From: JAFAGX01 sp035624215
GTDB lineage: Bacteria; Acidobacteriota; Terriglobia; Terriglobales; Acidobacteriaceae
NCBI GenBank assembly: GCA_035624215.1
Contig: DASPRY010000145.1
Coordinates: forward strand, 52,341 to 116,340
DNA length: 64,000 nt
Reading direction: 5' to 3'
Below, in pieces: positions 37,056 through 48,279 of this stretch. Below the pieces are notes generated by a model, which had not been told where the DNA came from, did not search any database, and saw only the letters and a list, made by a program, of their open reading frames with translations. The position numbers were made by a program, and so were the translations under genes. Position 1 is the stretch's first letter. Each line of letters begins with the position of its first letter.

Positions 37056-37532
37056 GAATTGAAGATTCACGGTGTGAACAGAGTCGTGGGGCTTAAGCGC
37101 GGTCTTGCGATCTTGGTGCTTCTCTTTCCCTGTCCTGATCGCGCCAGTGCGTGCAGTTTGGCGCGAGGCTATTTCTATCAAGTGACCGCCATCCGTGGGA
37201 GGATGGTCAGCTATACCTGGCGTCTGAGGCGGCTTTGGGGATCGGTTGGTGTTCCTGATGCGAAACCGAGGCTATACGAATATCGTTTCCCCGCGAAGAT
37301 TGAAGATTTGAAGCAAATTGCCACTGTCGCTTCAGATCCCGACGGCAATTTCGACCTTGGCACAATTCCCAAGGGTCACTACTCGCTCAGAGTTGATTCT
37401 GCTGAGGGAGATGACTGGTTTGATGTCGAGGTGATCGACTCTGCAAGAAAGACTGACCGGATCACAATTGACATTTCACCTGTCGCACCGGATTGCACTG
37501 GCGGCCACAAATTCATAGAGAAGAAACTGTAA
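37050..37532 (+). CDS. unknown exported protein with a beta-sandwich domain
   Basis: A protein of 160 residues: a hydrophobic signal segment (LKRGLAILVLLFPCPDRASA), then a region with VASDPDGNFDLGTIPKGHYSLRV. That pattern is typical of carboxypeptidase regulatory-like or Cna-B beta-sandwich domains. Function unknown. ATG 37050 lies within repeat copy 5. GTG 37074 is an equally good start and gives a cleaner signal peptide (MNRVVGLKRG...). The stop abuts the carB start, so expression with carB is likely. Confidence 0.65.
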   Translation: MTELKIHGVNRVVGLKRGLAILVLLFPCPDRASACSLARGYFYQVTAIRGRMVSYTWRLRRLWGSVGVPDAKPRLYEYRFPAKIEDLKQIATVASDPDGNFDLGTIPKGHYSLRVDSAEGDDWFDVEVIDSARKTDRITIDISPVAPDCTGGHKFIEKKL

Positions 37533-40898
<3,366 letters not shown>

Positions 40899-41030
40899 AG
40901 CGTTTAGCGGGCACATGAGCCCGCCGCCGAAATCCCGAGCGAAGCCGAAGCAACCCCAAGTCGGGTGGTTCAGTTCGCCCACGATGCCCTATGCTGCTAA
41001 GCTAGAACCTAGCAGCTAGGAGCTGCCTTT

Positions 41031-42116
41031 ATGCTGCTTCACGGCATCTTTCCTCCCATCACTACGCCCTTTTATCCCGAGAGTAACGTCTATCACAAGA
41101 AACTCGAACACAACGTCGAACGCTATTCCAAAACCCCAGTTGCCGGCATCGTTGTGCTCGGCTCGACTGGCGAAGCAATTCTGCTCTCCGACGAGGAACG
41201 GCGCGATGTTCTCAAGACCGCCCGCGAAGTCACCGCTCCCAACAAAGTCTTGATTGCGGGCACGGGAATCGAATCGGCCACGGAAACCTTGCGCCTTACC
41301 GAATACGCTGCCGAACTCGGCTACGACGTTGCCATGGTGCGCACGCCGCACTATTACAAGAAGCAGATGCAGCCCCCGAATTTACTTGCGTTTTACCGCT
41401 TTGTCGCCGATCGTTCGCCGCTCCCGGTCATCATCTACAACTTTCCGCAAGCGACTGGATACGACATCCCCGCGGAAGTCGTCATCGAGCTCGCCGAACA
41501 CCCCAACCTGATCGGTATCAAAGAATCGAGCGGCGACATCGAGAAGGTCCGCCGCATGGTCGAAGGCACGCGCCATATCAAACGCAGCGCAACCGTCACC
41601 GAAACATTCGACGCGGTTACTCCACGCATGCTGAAAGCCTCTAGCCAAGGCAACGGAGAACTGGTTTCCATAGCCGTTTCTGCCGACGAAGCCAGCCGCG
41701 CATCCTCGACGGGCAAACCTAAGCCCTCTTCCTCCGCAGTTAGCGTAATGGGCGGATTGAAGACGCGGCAGAAAGAGGTCGGCTTTCAGGTTCTGGTAGG
41801 TGCCGCGCAGAAACTGGAGCCCTCTCTGCAGGTGGGTTCCGTAGGAGCGATTCTGGCCTTCGCCGATGCCGCTCCCACTGCCTGCTACGAAGTTTACGCC
41901 GCGTGGAAGGAAAGTGACCATCAACTGGCCCGCCTGAAGCAGGAGCGGATTGCCAGGCCGGCGGAGCGCTTGGTCGGCGACCTTGGCATTCCCGGCCTCA
42001 AGTATGCCCTCGATCTGAATGGCTACTACGGTGGCCCGGTCCGCCTGCCTCTGCTCCCGATCACCGCCGATATCAAGGCAGAAATCGAGCACCTGATGGC
42101 GGATATCCGCAACTGA
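41031..42116 (+). CDS. DHDPS/HOGA-family aldolase with an in-frame insertion
   Basis: A TIM-barrel aldolase of 361 residues (family usual about 290-320). The Schiff-base Lys is in LIGIKESSGD, the catalytic Tyr in VIIYNFP, and GSTGEAILL is near the N-terminus. The sequence looks closer to 4-hydroxy-2-oxoglutarate aldolase than to DapA (FGIPGLKY-like C-terminus and YYGGPVRLPL), so lysine synthesis should not be assumed. A Ser/Ala-rich block encoded by 41568-41762 (65 codons) splits the barrel. Removing it rejoins MVEGTRQKEVGFQVLVGAAQ. AGGAG precedes ATG 41031, and a 7-bp leader hairpin lies at 40993-41016. Confidence 0.85.
   Translation: MLLHGIFPPITTPFYPESNVYHKKLEHNVERYSKTPVAGIVVLGSTGEAILLSDEERRDVLKTAREVTAPNKVLIAGTGIESATETLRLTEYAAELGYDVAMVRTPHYYKKQMQPPNLLAFYRFVADRSPLPVIIYNFPQATGYDIPAEVVIELAEHPNLIGIKESSGDIEKVRRMVEGTRHIKRSATVTETFDAVTPRMLKASSQGNGELVSIAVSADEASRASSTGKPKPSSSAVSVMGGLKTRQKEVGFQVLVGAAQKLEPSLQVGSVGAILAFADAAPTACYEVYAAWKESDHQLARLKQERIARPAERLVGDLGIPGLKYALDLNGYYGGPVRLPLLPITADIKAEIEHLMADIRN
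41568..41762 (+). repeat. putative in-frame insertion in the DHDPS-family gene
   Basis: 195 bp (65 codons), low-complexity Ser/Ala/Thr/Lys product, bounded by ACGCGCCA (41568) and ACGCGGCA (41763). No clear copy of repeat family A or B is visible inside, so the origin is unknown. Boundaries are an estimate from protein continuity. Confidence 0.55.
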
Positions 42117-42164
42117 ATGAACCAGGCGGGAAGCTGAGCGCCCAGGCGTTCCTGTCACACCCCC

Positions 42165-42193
42165 TTGTGATTCTCATCACAACGCGGTACGAT
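42165..42193 (+). promoter_or_regulatory. promoter of the tetR gene (TTGTGA-17-TACGAT)
   Basis: TTGTGA (42165-42170), 17 bases, TACGAT (42188-42193). The start site would fall near 42200, about 20 bases before the tetR ATG and next to a palindromic operator. Confidence 0.5.
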
Positions 42194-42201
42194 ATAGATT
42201 C

Positions 42202-42213
42202 GAACGAACGTTC
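42202..42213. promoter_or_regulatory. likely TetR-family operator (GAACG-AA-CGTTC)
   Basis: An inverted repeat GAACG, two-base spacer, CGTTC, between the -10 box and the tetR start codon. This is the style of site used by FadR/PaaR-like TetR regulators of acyl-CoA genes. A repressor bound here would shut off its own transcription and perhaps the downstream cluster. Confidence 0.6.
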
Positions 42214-42220
42214 GAACGCT

Positions 42221-42904
42221 ATGGCCTCCATTTCGCCAGCGCTCGTCCCTGCCTCCAGCCGCCCGGTTACGCCAGGTTCGGCTGCAGGCACGCGCTTCGA
42301 CCGCCGCCTGGGGAAAATTCTTGAACACGCGACCGAAGTCTTCGACGAAAAGGGATATGCAGGCGCATCCATGCGCGACCTTTCCCGCGCCACCGGCATG
42401 TCGCTGGCCGGACTTTATTATTACTTCGACTCCAAGGAAAAGCTGCTCTACCTTATTCAGAAGCACACCTTCACGACCATCGTCGATCGCTTGCGCGCGC
42501 GCCTGGAGGAAGTGTCCGATCCCGAGCAGCGCATCCGGGTTTTCATCTTCAACCATCTGGAGTACTTTCTTCGCAATCGCAAGGCCATGAAGGTTCTGTC
42601 CCACGAAGACGAGGTTCTGAAAAATAGTCTTGGCTCTGATATTGCCGCCCTCAAGCGCGAGTACTACCGCATCTGTGTGGGCTTACTCGAAGATTTCAAG
42701 CGAGAAACGAAGTTGGAATTCTCCAGCCGTCTTGCTGTGTTGAGTCTGTTCGGTATGATGAACTGGATTTACACCTGGTACAACCCGCGGCTCGATGCCA
42801 ATGCCAAGGAAATGGCTCGCGAGATGGGCGACATATTTCTAAGGGGAATCGGCTCAGGCCGTAACGGAAAAAAGCTCGGAAAAAAGAGCTCGGCAGCAAA
42901 CTGA
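42221..42904 (+). CDS. TetR-family regulator of the aromatic/acyl-CoA cluster
   Basis: A protein of 227 residues with an N-terminal helix-turn-helix domain: ILEHATEVFDEKGYAGASMRDLSRATGMSLAGLYYYFDSKEKLL. The C-terminal ligand-binding domain resembles regulators of fatty-acid and phenylacetate genes that sense acyl-CoA. ATG 42221 is chosen because the promoter and palindromic operator lie just upstream; the longer open frame would run through them. It leads a run of same-strand genes ending at 54365. Confidence 0.87.
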   Translation: MASISPALVPASSRPVTPGSAAGTRFDRRLGKILEHATEVFDEKGYAGASMRDLSRATGMSLAGLYYYFDSKEKLLYLIQKHTFTTIVDRLRARLEEVSDPEQRIRVFIFNHLEYFLRNRKAMKVLSHEDEVLKNSLGSDIAALKREYYRICVGLLEDFKRETKLEFSSRLAVLSLFGMMNWIYTWYNPRLDANAKEMAREMGDIFLRGIGSGRNGKKLGKKSSAAN

Positions 42905-42935
42905 TTTTCTTACGAATGCAAAAAGGAGTTTTGCG

Positions 42936-43757
42936 ATGGCCACCACAACTCAGGTAGCACCCGGAGAAACCACCAAGCAACTCATTAACTACCGCACCGA
43001 TGCCGGGGTCGCGGTGATCGAAATGTGCGATCCTCCGGCGAACACTTACACCTATGAGATGAATCGACAACTGGACGACGCCATCCTGAAAGCGCGCATG
43101 GATAACAGCGTCTATGTAATCGTGCTCACGGGCGCAGGTGACAAGTTTTTCTCCGCCGGCGCCAACATCAAAATGCTGGCCAGCGTCGATCCCACCTTCA
43201 AGTATTATTTCTGTCTCCACGCCAACGAAACTCTGTTGCGCCTGGAACAAACTCCCAAGTTAGTGATCGCCGCAATCAACGGACACTGCGTCGGCGGCGG
43301 CTTGGAGATTGCCATGGCCGCCGACATTCGCATTGCCCGCCAGGATGCGGGAAAGATCGGTTTGCCCGAAGTTAACCTCGGCGTTCTGCCCGGCACCGGC
43401 GGCACTCAGCGTTTGTCGCGCCTGGTAGGGAAGAGCAAGGCCATCGAACTGATGGTTACCGGCAACACTTTCTCCTTCGAAGAAGCCAAGGAGCTGGGCA
43501 TCATCAACGACATTTTTGAACGCGAGGGCTTCATGGACAACCTCATGGAGTACGCTCGTCAGTTCTGCCCGCCCAATAAGGCCGCGAAAGCCGTTGGACG
43601 CATTAAGCGCGCGGTGCAAACCGGTTGGGAAATTCCGCTGGAGTCGGCATTGGCGGTCGAGCGTGAAAATCAGCAACTGCTGTTCCAGAGCGACGACGCC
43701 AAGGAAGGTTTGGCCGCTTACGTGGACAAGCGCCCGGCAACCTTTACGGCGAAATAG
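42936..43757 (+). CDS. enoyl-CoA hydratase/isomerase-family protein 1
   Basis: A crotonase-fold protein of 273 residues. The oxyanion-hole and CoA-binding segments FFSAGANIKML and AINGHCVGGGLEIAMAADIRIA are complete. The second catalytic region PEVNLGVLPGTGGTQRLSRL is canonical, with Glu in place, so true hydratase activity is likely. At 273 residues it is about half the length of BoxC, so it is not that enzyme. It follows the TetR gene and precedes the aldehyde dehydrogenase. Confidence 0.88.
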   Translation: MATTTQVAPGETTKQLINYRTDAGVAVIEMCDPPANTYTYEMNRQLDDAILKARMDNSVYVIVLTGAGDKFFSAGANIKMLASVDPTFKYYFCLHANETLLRLEQTPKLVIAAINGHCVGGGLEIAMAADIRIARQDAGKIGLPEVNLGVLPGTGGTQRLSRLVGKSKAIELMVTGNTFSFEEAKELGIINDIFEREGFMDNLMEYARQFCPPNKAAKAVGRIKRAVQTGWEIPLESALAVERENQQLLFQSDDAKEGLAAYVDKRPATFTAK

Positions 43758-43762
43758 TTTGC

Positions 43763-43808
43763 GTAGGGACAGCCGCTCTCGGCTGTCCGGCGGAGCGAAA
43801 GCTCCGCA
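43763..43808 (+). repeat. two-hairpin repeat family B, intergenic copy 1
   Basis: GTAGGGACAG, a 9-bp stem (43767-43775 with 43780-43788, loop CTCT) and a 7-bp stem (43790-43796 with 43801-43807, loop GAAA). It lies between the hydratase stop and the aldehyde dehydrogenase start, leaving no room for a Shine-Dalgarno beyond it. Confidence 0.85.
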
Positions 43809-43816
43809 CTAAAAAA

Positions 43817-45283
43817 ATGATTGCAGCCACCAAAACCCGAATCTCTCCTGGCCGGTTGCTGATCGATGGCCAATGGGTGGAGGGTACCAAGCACTTTGCC
43901 ACCACCAATCCCGCCACCGGCGAAGTGTTAACTCAAATTGCCCAGGCCTCCACTGCCGATGTAGATCGCGCCGTTACAGCCGCCCGCAAGGCTTTCGAAG
44001 ACCGCTCCGGCCCCTGGCGAAAGATGTCGGCCAGCGAACGCGGACGGCTGATCTGGCGGCTGGCCGATCTTCTGGAAAAAAACATCGACGAATTCGCGGA
44101 ACTCGAAACCCTCGACAACGGCAAGCCCATCTTTGAGTCCCGTTACGTGGATATGCCGATGGTCATTGATGTCCTGCGCTACTACGCAGGCTGGGCAACC
44201 AAGATTCACGGTAACACGGTTAACACTCTGGAAACCGCGTTTACCTACACCTTGCGCGAGCCGGTCGGTGTGGTTGGCATGATCGTTCCTTGGAATTTTC
44301 CGCTGCTGCTGGCATCGTGGAAGCTTGGCCCGGCGCTGGCTTGCGGCAACACCGTGGTCTGGAAGCCGGCCAGCTTGACTCCGCTGACCGCGCTGCGTTT
44401 CGGGGAACTATCGATAGAAGCAGGCCTGCCTGCTGGAGTCCTGAACATCGTGACCGGCAGTTCGGAAGTCGGCCGCTCCATGGTGCGCCATCCCGGTATC
44501 GACAAGATCGCATTTACCGGTTCCACTGAGGTGGGCAAGGAAATCATGCGCGGTTCGGCCGACAGCATGAAGCGGGTCACGCTCGAACTCGGCGGCAAAT
44601 CGCCCAACATCGTCTTCGCTGATTCCGATATCGATAGTGCCGTAAGAGGCGCAATCACCGGCATCTTCTACGGCAAAGGCGAGGTTTGCAATGCCGGCTC
44701 GCGACTTTTCATCGAAAGCAAAGTCCAGGACGAGTTCCTGGAAAAACTAGTTGCGCGGGCGAAGAAGATGCAGCCCGCCGACCCACTTGATCCCAAGACC
44801 CGCATGGGCGCGATAGTCAGCCAGGAGCAGATGAACACCGTTCTTGGATACATCGAGGCCGGAAAAAAAGAAGGCGCAAGGCTGATTACAGGCGGCAATC
44901 GCGTCTCCGTTGACGGTGGCAAAGGGTTTTTCCTCGAGCCCACGATCTTCGGCGATGTCAGCAATGACATGAAAATCGCTCAGGAGGAGATCTTCGGTCC
45001 GGTGCTGGCCACATTGAAGTTCGACGAGGCCGATCAGGCAATTGAACTGGCCAACAAAAATCAGTATGGATTGGCTGCCGCAGTTTGGACACGCGACGTG
45101 AAAAAAGCGCACTTAGTCTCGCGGCAGCTCCGTGCCGGAACGGTTTGGATCAACACTTACGGCCTAATGGACGCGGCTTTGCCCTTCGGTGGCTACAAGA
45201 GCAGTGGTTTTGGCCGAGAATTGGGTATGAACGCGCTTGAGCATTACACCGAAGTGAAGACGGTCTGGATGAATTTGGCGTAG
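43817..45283 (+). CDS. aldehyde dehydrogenase
   Basis: An NAD(P)-dependent aldehyde dehydrogenase of 488 residues. Visible are the cofactor motif IVPWNFPLLLASWKLGPAL, FTGSTEVGKEI, general base Glu in LELGGKSP and catalytic Cys in KGEVCNAGSR. In a CoA-linked aromatic pathway it would oxidise a ring-cleavage semialdehyde, as BoxD or the PaaZ domain do. It belongs to the broad betaine/phenylacetaldehyde group, so substrate is inferred only from neighbours. No ribosome-binding site is visible after the preceding hairpin repeat. Confidence 0.9.
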   Translation: MIAATKTRISPGRLLIDGQWVEGTKHFATTNPATGEVLTQIAQASTADVDRAVTAARKAFEDRSGPWRKMSASERGRLIWRLADLLEKNIDEFAELETLDNGKPIFESRYVDMPMVIDVLRYYAGWATKIHGNTVNTLETAFTYTLREPVGVVGMIVPWNFPLLLASWKLGPALACGNTVVWKPASLTPLTALRFGELSIEAGLPAGVLNIVTGSSEVGRSMVRHPGIDKIAFTGSTEVGKEIMRGSADSMKRVTLELGGKSPNIVFADSDIDSAVRGAITGIFYGKGEVCNAGSRLFIESKVQDEFLEKLVARAKKMQPADPLDPKTRMGAIVSQEQMNTVLGYIEAGKKEGARLITGGNRVSVDGGKGFFLEPTIFGDVSNDMKIAQEEIFGPVLATLKFDEADQAIELANKNQYGLAAAVWTRDVKKAHLVSRQLRAGTVWINTYGLMDAALPFGGYKSSGFGRELGMNALEHYTEVKTVWMNLA

Positions 45284-45313
45284 GTGGCAATTTGCACTGA
45301 TAGAGGGATAACA

Positions 45314-46489
45314 ATGCCAGGAAAAGTAGCAAAAATCGGGACCTTCAGTGACTGGGTCGGACTCTTCGACGATTGGCGCAAGGAAATCGGCGTCAATCAC
45401 GATGAGATCGCCAACTTTGAATTTGACACGCTCTACGGCGCCATTGAGACCGAGGAGATCCAGTTTGGCGCATACAAAGGACGGAAAAAGTGGGAAAACC
45501 TCCGCCAGATGCCCACACAGCAAATGCGCGATGCGCTCATGAACATGATTGTTTATCAAGGCGACACCGAATTCGCCAGCGTCGAGCAGCAGCGCCACCT
45601 GTTTGAGATGTCACCCAGCGACTGGGATCGCAAAGCGCTCACTCGCGTCATGATTGAAGAGATGCGGCACGGCTGGCAGATGTGCGCGCTCCTGATCGCG
45701 CATTTTAGCTACTCGGGCAAGGTCGAGGCGCAGAAGATGCTGGAGCGCCGTGCCTTCGAGAACAAGCGCCTGCTCGGCGCCTTCAACGTCGACGTCGATA
45801 ACTGGATGGACTTCTTCACCTACACGGATTTTGTTGATCGCGACGGTAAATTTCAGTTACAAATGCTCAAATATTCAGCCTTCGCGCCGCTCGGTCGCTC
45901 CATGTCCTACATGCTGCGCGAAGAAGCCTTTCACATGGGTACCGGTAACGATGGCCTGCGCCGCATTGTGGAAGCCGGAGTAATTCCGACCTGGCTCATC
46001 CAGAAGTACCTCAACAAATGGATTTCGAGTTCCTATGACCTGTTTGGCACTGACAATTCCGGTTCCGCACACTGGGCCTATGTTTGGGGCATCAAAGGCC
46101 GCTACGACGAGCCAAAGAATGAGAAGCAAGCCAACCTCGACGACCTGAATGACTACAACCGTCAGCTTTATCGTGATGAGGTCGCAGGGCTTATCGAACG
46201 CTTCAACTCGGTTCTAAGGCCTGGGCAGGCGAAGTTGTACGCTCCCGATATCAGGTTCAACCGGAACATCGGCCGCTGGGCCGGCCAGAAGTTCCATGCC
46301 CAAACCGGCGAGCCACTCGACGACAAAGCGTATGAGCAACACCTGAAAGATTACATGCCGTCCGCGGCCGATCATAAGTTGCTGCTCGACATCATCGACA
46401 CTGAGAAGAAGTGGATCGCGCCCAAGGAGGGGGCGCGCGATCCCCTGGCCACCATCGGCGAGGTGCGCAAGTCCGCCATCAACTTGTGA
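45314..46489 (+). CDS. BoxB/PaaA-like diiron oxygenase component
   Basis: A ferritin-like diiron protein of 391 residues. Likely ligands are a Glu in DTEFASVEQQR (about 86-91), EMRH (E116, H119), an Asp in the DNWMDFFTYTDFVD helix and EAFH (E204, H207), the BoxB pattern of two ExxH motifs plus acidic residues. BoxB epoxidises benzoyl-CoA and PaaA phenylacetyl-CoA. The length here falls between PaaA (about 310-330) and BoxB (about 470). No BoxA-type reductase, PaaBCDE subunits or BoxC are in the window, so electrons must come from elsewhere. GAGGGA precedes ATG 45314. Confidence 0.78.
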   Translation: MPGKVAKIGTFSDWVGLFDDWRKEIGVNHDEIANFEFDTLYGAIETEEIQFGAYKGRKKWENLRQMPTQQMRDALMNMIVYQGDTEFASVEQQRHLFEMSPSDWDRKALTRVMIEEMRHGWQMCALLIAHFSYSGKVEAQKMLERRAFENKRLLGAFNVDVDNWMDFFTYTDFVDRDGKFQLQMLKYSAFAPLGRSMSYMLREEAFHMGTGNDGLRRIVEAGVIPTWLIQKYLNKWISSSYDLFGTDNSGSAHWAYVWGIKGRYDEPKNEKQANLDDLNDYNRQLYRDEVAGLIERFNSVLRPGQAKLYAPDIRFNRNIGRWAGQKFHAQTGEPLDDKAYEQHLKDYMPSAADHKLLLDIIDTEKKWIAPKEGARDPLATIGEVRKSAINL

Positions 46490-46493
46490 TCAC

Positions 46494-46540
46494 GTAGGGA
46501 CAGCCGCTCTCGGCTGTCCGGCGGAGGCAGCCTCCGCAGT
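46494..46540 (+). repeat. two-hairpin repeat family B, intergenic copy 2
   Basis: GTAGGGACAG, a 9-bp stem (46498-46506 with 46511-46519) and a 7-bp stem (46521-46527 with 46531-46537). It starts five bases after the BoxB-like stop. Another small hairpin (GCCGAG/CTCGGC) follows before the next start. Confidence 0.85.
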
Positions 46541-46601
46541 TAGTTGGGTAACGGCAGGCACCCTTACCCGCTAAGGCCGAGCCTGCCTCGGCAGGAATAA
46601 G

Positions 46602-47393
46602 ATGACGACGCTGGCTCCAACTATTCCGCCTCCGCAACCACGGGCTTACACCTCCGGCGAGCTCATGGTCGCTGCCGCTGCGCGCGAGATCAAGGACCGC
46701 GAAGTTGTTTTCGTCGGCATGCGCCTCCCGCTTATCGCTTTCGTCGTCGCCAAACGCACTCATGCTCCGAATGCCGTCGGCTTATTCGAGAATGGCGTCA
46801 TTCGTAGCACCCCTGCACCGGAGCTGATCTACACCATGGCTGATCCTCCCAACATCCGTAGTGCGACACAGTGCCTTGACATGCTCGGCGTCATGACCCT
46901 GTTGCAGTCCGGGCGCGTGCATTTGGGATTTCTTGGCGCCGCTGAAGTCGATCGCTTCGGCAACTTGAATTCAACTCAGGTGAAGGGACCAAAGGGAACC
47001 ATTCGCCTGCCCGGCTCCGGCGGCGCATGCGACATCGCATCACTCGCCCATCGCTTCGTCGTTCTTCTTGAGCACAGTAAGCAGCGTTTGCCGGAACATG
47101 TTTCTTTCGTCACCAGTCCTGGCAACGGCGAGGGCACTGGCTGGCGTAAGCGCGTTGGCTTGCCGCGCGGCGGGCCATCAGCGGTAATCACGACCAAGGC
47201 CGTGCTGCGCTTTGCCGAAGATGGAGAGGCGTATCTCGCGTCCGTGCACCCTGGAGTCGACGTGGATGACGTGATCAGCAACACAGGATGGAAGCTGCGC
47301 GTGGGCGATAAGGTGACCAAGACTCCGGAACCAAGCAGCGAAGAACTGGCCGCCATCCGCGAGTACGACAAAGAAGGCTTCTGGACAAAATGA
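46602..47393 (+). CDS. glutaconate CoA-transferase-like subunit B
   Basis: A class I CoA-transferase subunit of 263 residues resembling GctB. VVFVGMRLPLIAFVVAKR and FENGVIRSTPA align with the GctB segment whose Glu forms the covalent CoA intermediate (here E63). EVDRFGNLNST and GSGGACDIASL follow. Retaining that Glu favours a real transferase over an IpdB-type ring hydrolase. Its partner subunit lies one gene downstream, with a hydratase-family gene in between. In a cluster with no CoA ligase, it may activate the aromatic acid by CoA exchange. AGGA precedes ATG 46602. Confidence 0.85.
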   Translation: MTTLAPTIPPPQPRAYTSGELMVAAAAREIKDREVVFVGMRLPLIAFVVAKRTHAPNAVGLFENGVIRSTPAPELIYTMADPPNIRSATQCLDMLGVMTLLQSGRVHLGFLGAAEVDRFGNLNSTQVKGPKGTIRLPGSGGACDIASLAHRFVVLLEHSKQRLPEHVSFVTSPGNGEGTGWRKRVGLPRGGPSAVITTKAVLRFAEDGEAYLASVHPGVDVDDVISNTGWKLRVGDKVTKTPEPSSEELAAIREYDKEGFWTK

Positions 47394-47423
47394 TCGCTTT
47401 GCTTCGATCGCGCAACCGTAATT

Positions 47424-47494
47424 CTTGTCGTCCCGAGCGCAACGTGATCGTTTGCTGGCGACCGGTCATGCGAAGTCGAGGGATCTGCAGTTGA
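47424..47494 (+). repeat. dispersed repeat family A, copy 6
   Basis: CTTGTCGTCCCGAGCGCAAC, a poorly paired centre, then GAAGTCGAGGGATCTGCAG. It ends just before the start of the second hydratase-family gene, creating spurious upstream in-frame starts. Confidence 0.75.
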
Positions 47495-47496
47495 CA

Positions 47497-48279
47497 ATGC
47501 CATCTCAAGCCGCAACTCGGCCCCGAATTTCATTGGAGCTTAACGCTCCCGTGGCGCGGCTCCGCCTGGACAATCCTCCCCTGAACATCATCGACCTCGC
47601 GATGATGGAGGAGTTGTCGCAAGCCTTGGCAGACATCGAACCACGAGCGGATATCAGCATCTTGATCCTGTCCGGTTCCCAGCAAGCCTTTTCAGCCGGA
47701 GTGGACGTGGCCGCACACGCGCCTGAAAAAGTTGAGGAAATGCTGGCGAAATTCCACGGCGTAATTCGCGCTCTGGTGTCGTCAAGGAAAGTAACCATCG
47801 CCGCCGTGCATGGCCACTGCCTTGGTGGCGGCGCGGAACTGGCCATGGTCTGCGACCTGGTCTACACCTCCGAACTCGCCACCTGGGGATTTCCGGAGAT
47901 CAAGCTGGCTTGTTATCCGCCGGTCGCGGTAACCGCCCTGGCCGCTCTGGCCGGCCAAAAGCATGCTGCTGATCTGGTGCTTACCGGCCGCAGCATCACC
48001 GGCAAGGAGGCCGCGGCGATCGGCTTGGCTAATGCAGTCGTGCCCGAAGTCGATCTGGAGCACGCGGTTCAGGAGGCAGTCCAGCACCTCACCGCCCTCA
48101 GCCCCGCCGCTTTGGCCATCGCCAAGAAAGCCATTTACGCCTGGGATTCGATGCACTTCGATAAAGGTCTGGCGCGTGCCGAAAAAATTTATCTCGACGA
48201 ACTGATGAAGACCGACGACGCACAAGAGGGAATCAAGGCATTCATACACAAACGTGAGCCGAAGTGGAAAGGGAAATGA
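47497..48279 (+). CDS. enoyl-CoA hydratase-family protein 2 (dienoyl-CoA hydratase-like)
   Basis: A crotonase-fold protein of 260 residues. The first Glu region HGHCLGGGAELAMVCD is intact. The second catalytic region reads PEIKLACYPPVAVTAL, lacking the PGxGGTQ pattern and second Glu of ordinary hydratases. This PPVA variant recalls cyclohexa-1,5-diene-1-carbonyl-CoA hydratases of anaerobic benzoyl-CoA degradation. That likeness is from memory and needs a tree. It is sandwiched between the two CoA-transferase subunit genes and overlaps the second by ATGA. ATG 47497 is the first start outside the upstream repeat. Confidence 0.82.
   Translation: MPSQAATRPRISLELNAPVARLRLDNPPLNIIDLAMMEELSQALADIEPRADISILILSGSQQAFSAGVDVAAHAPEKVEEMLAKFHGVIRALVSSRKVTIAAVHGHCLGGGAELAMVCDLVYTSELATWGFPEIKLACYPPVAVTALAALAGQKHAADLVLTGRSITGKEAAAIGLANAVVPEVDLEHAVQEAVQHLTALSPAALAIAKKAIYAWDSMHFDKGLARAEKIYLDELMKTDDAQEGIKAFIHKREPKWKGK

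Noticed and set aside
41031..42116. Straight dapA annotation
   Set aside because: The C-terminal half resembles 4-hydroxy-2-oxoglutarate aldolases, and no other lysine genes are near, so only the superfamily is claimed.
42936..43757. BoxC (benzoyl-CoA-dihydrodiol lyase) assignment for hydratase protein 1
   Set aside because: BoxC is about twice as long. This is a single crotonase domain with a canonical hydratase site.
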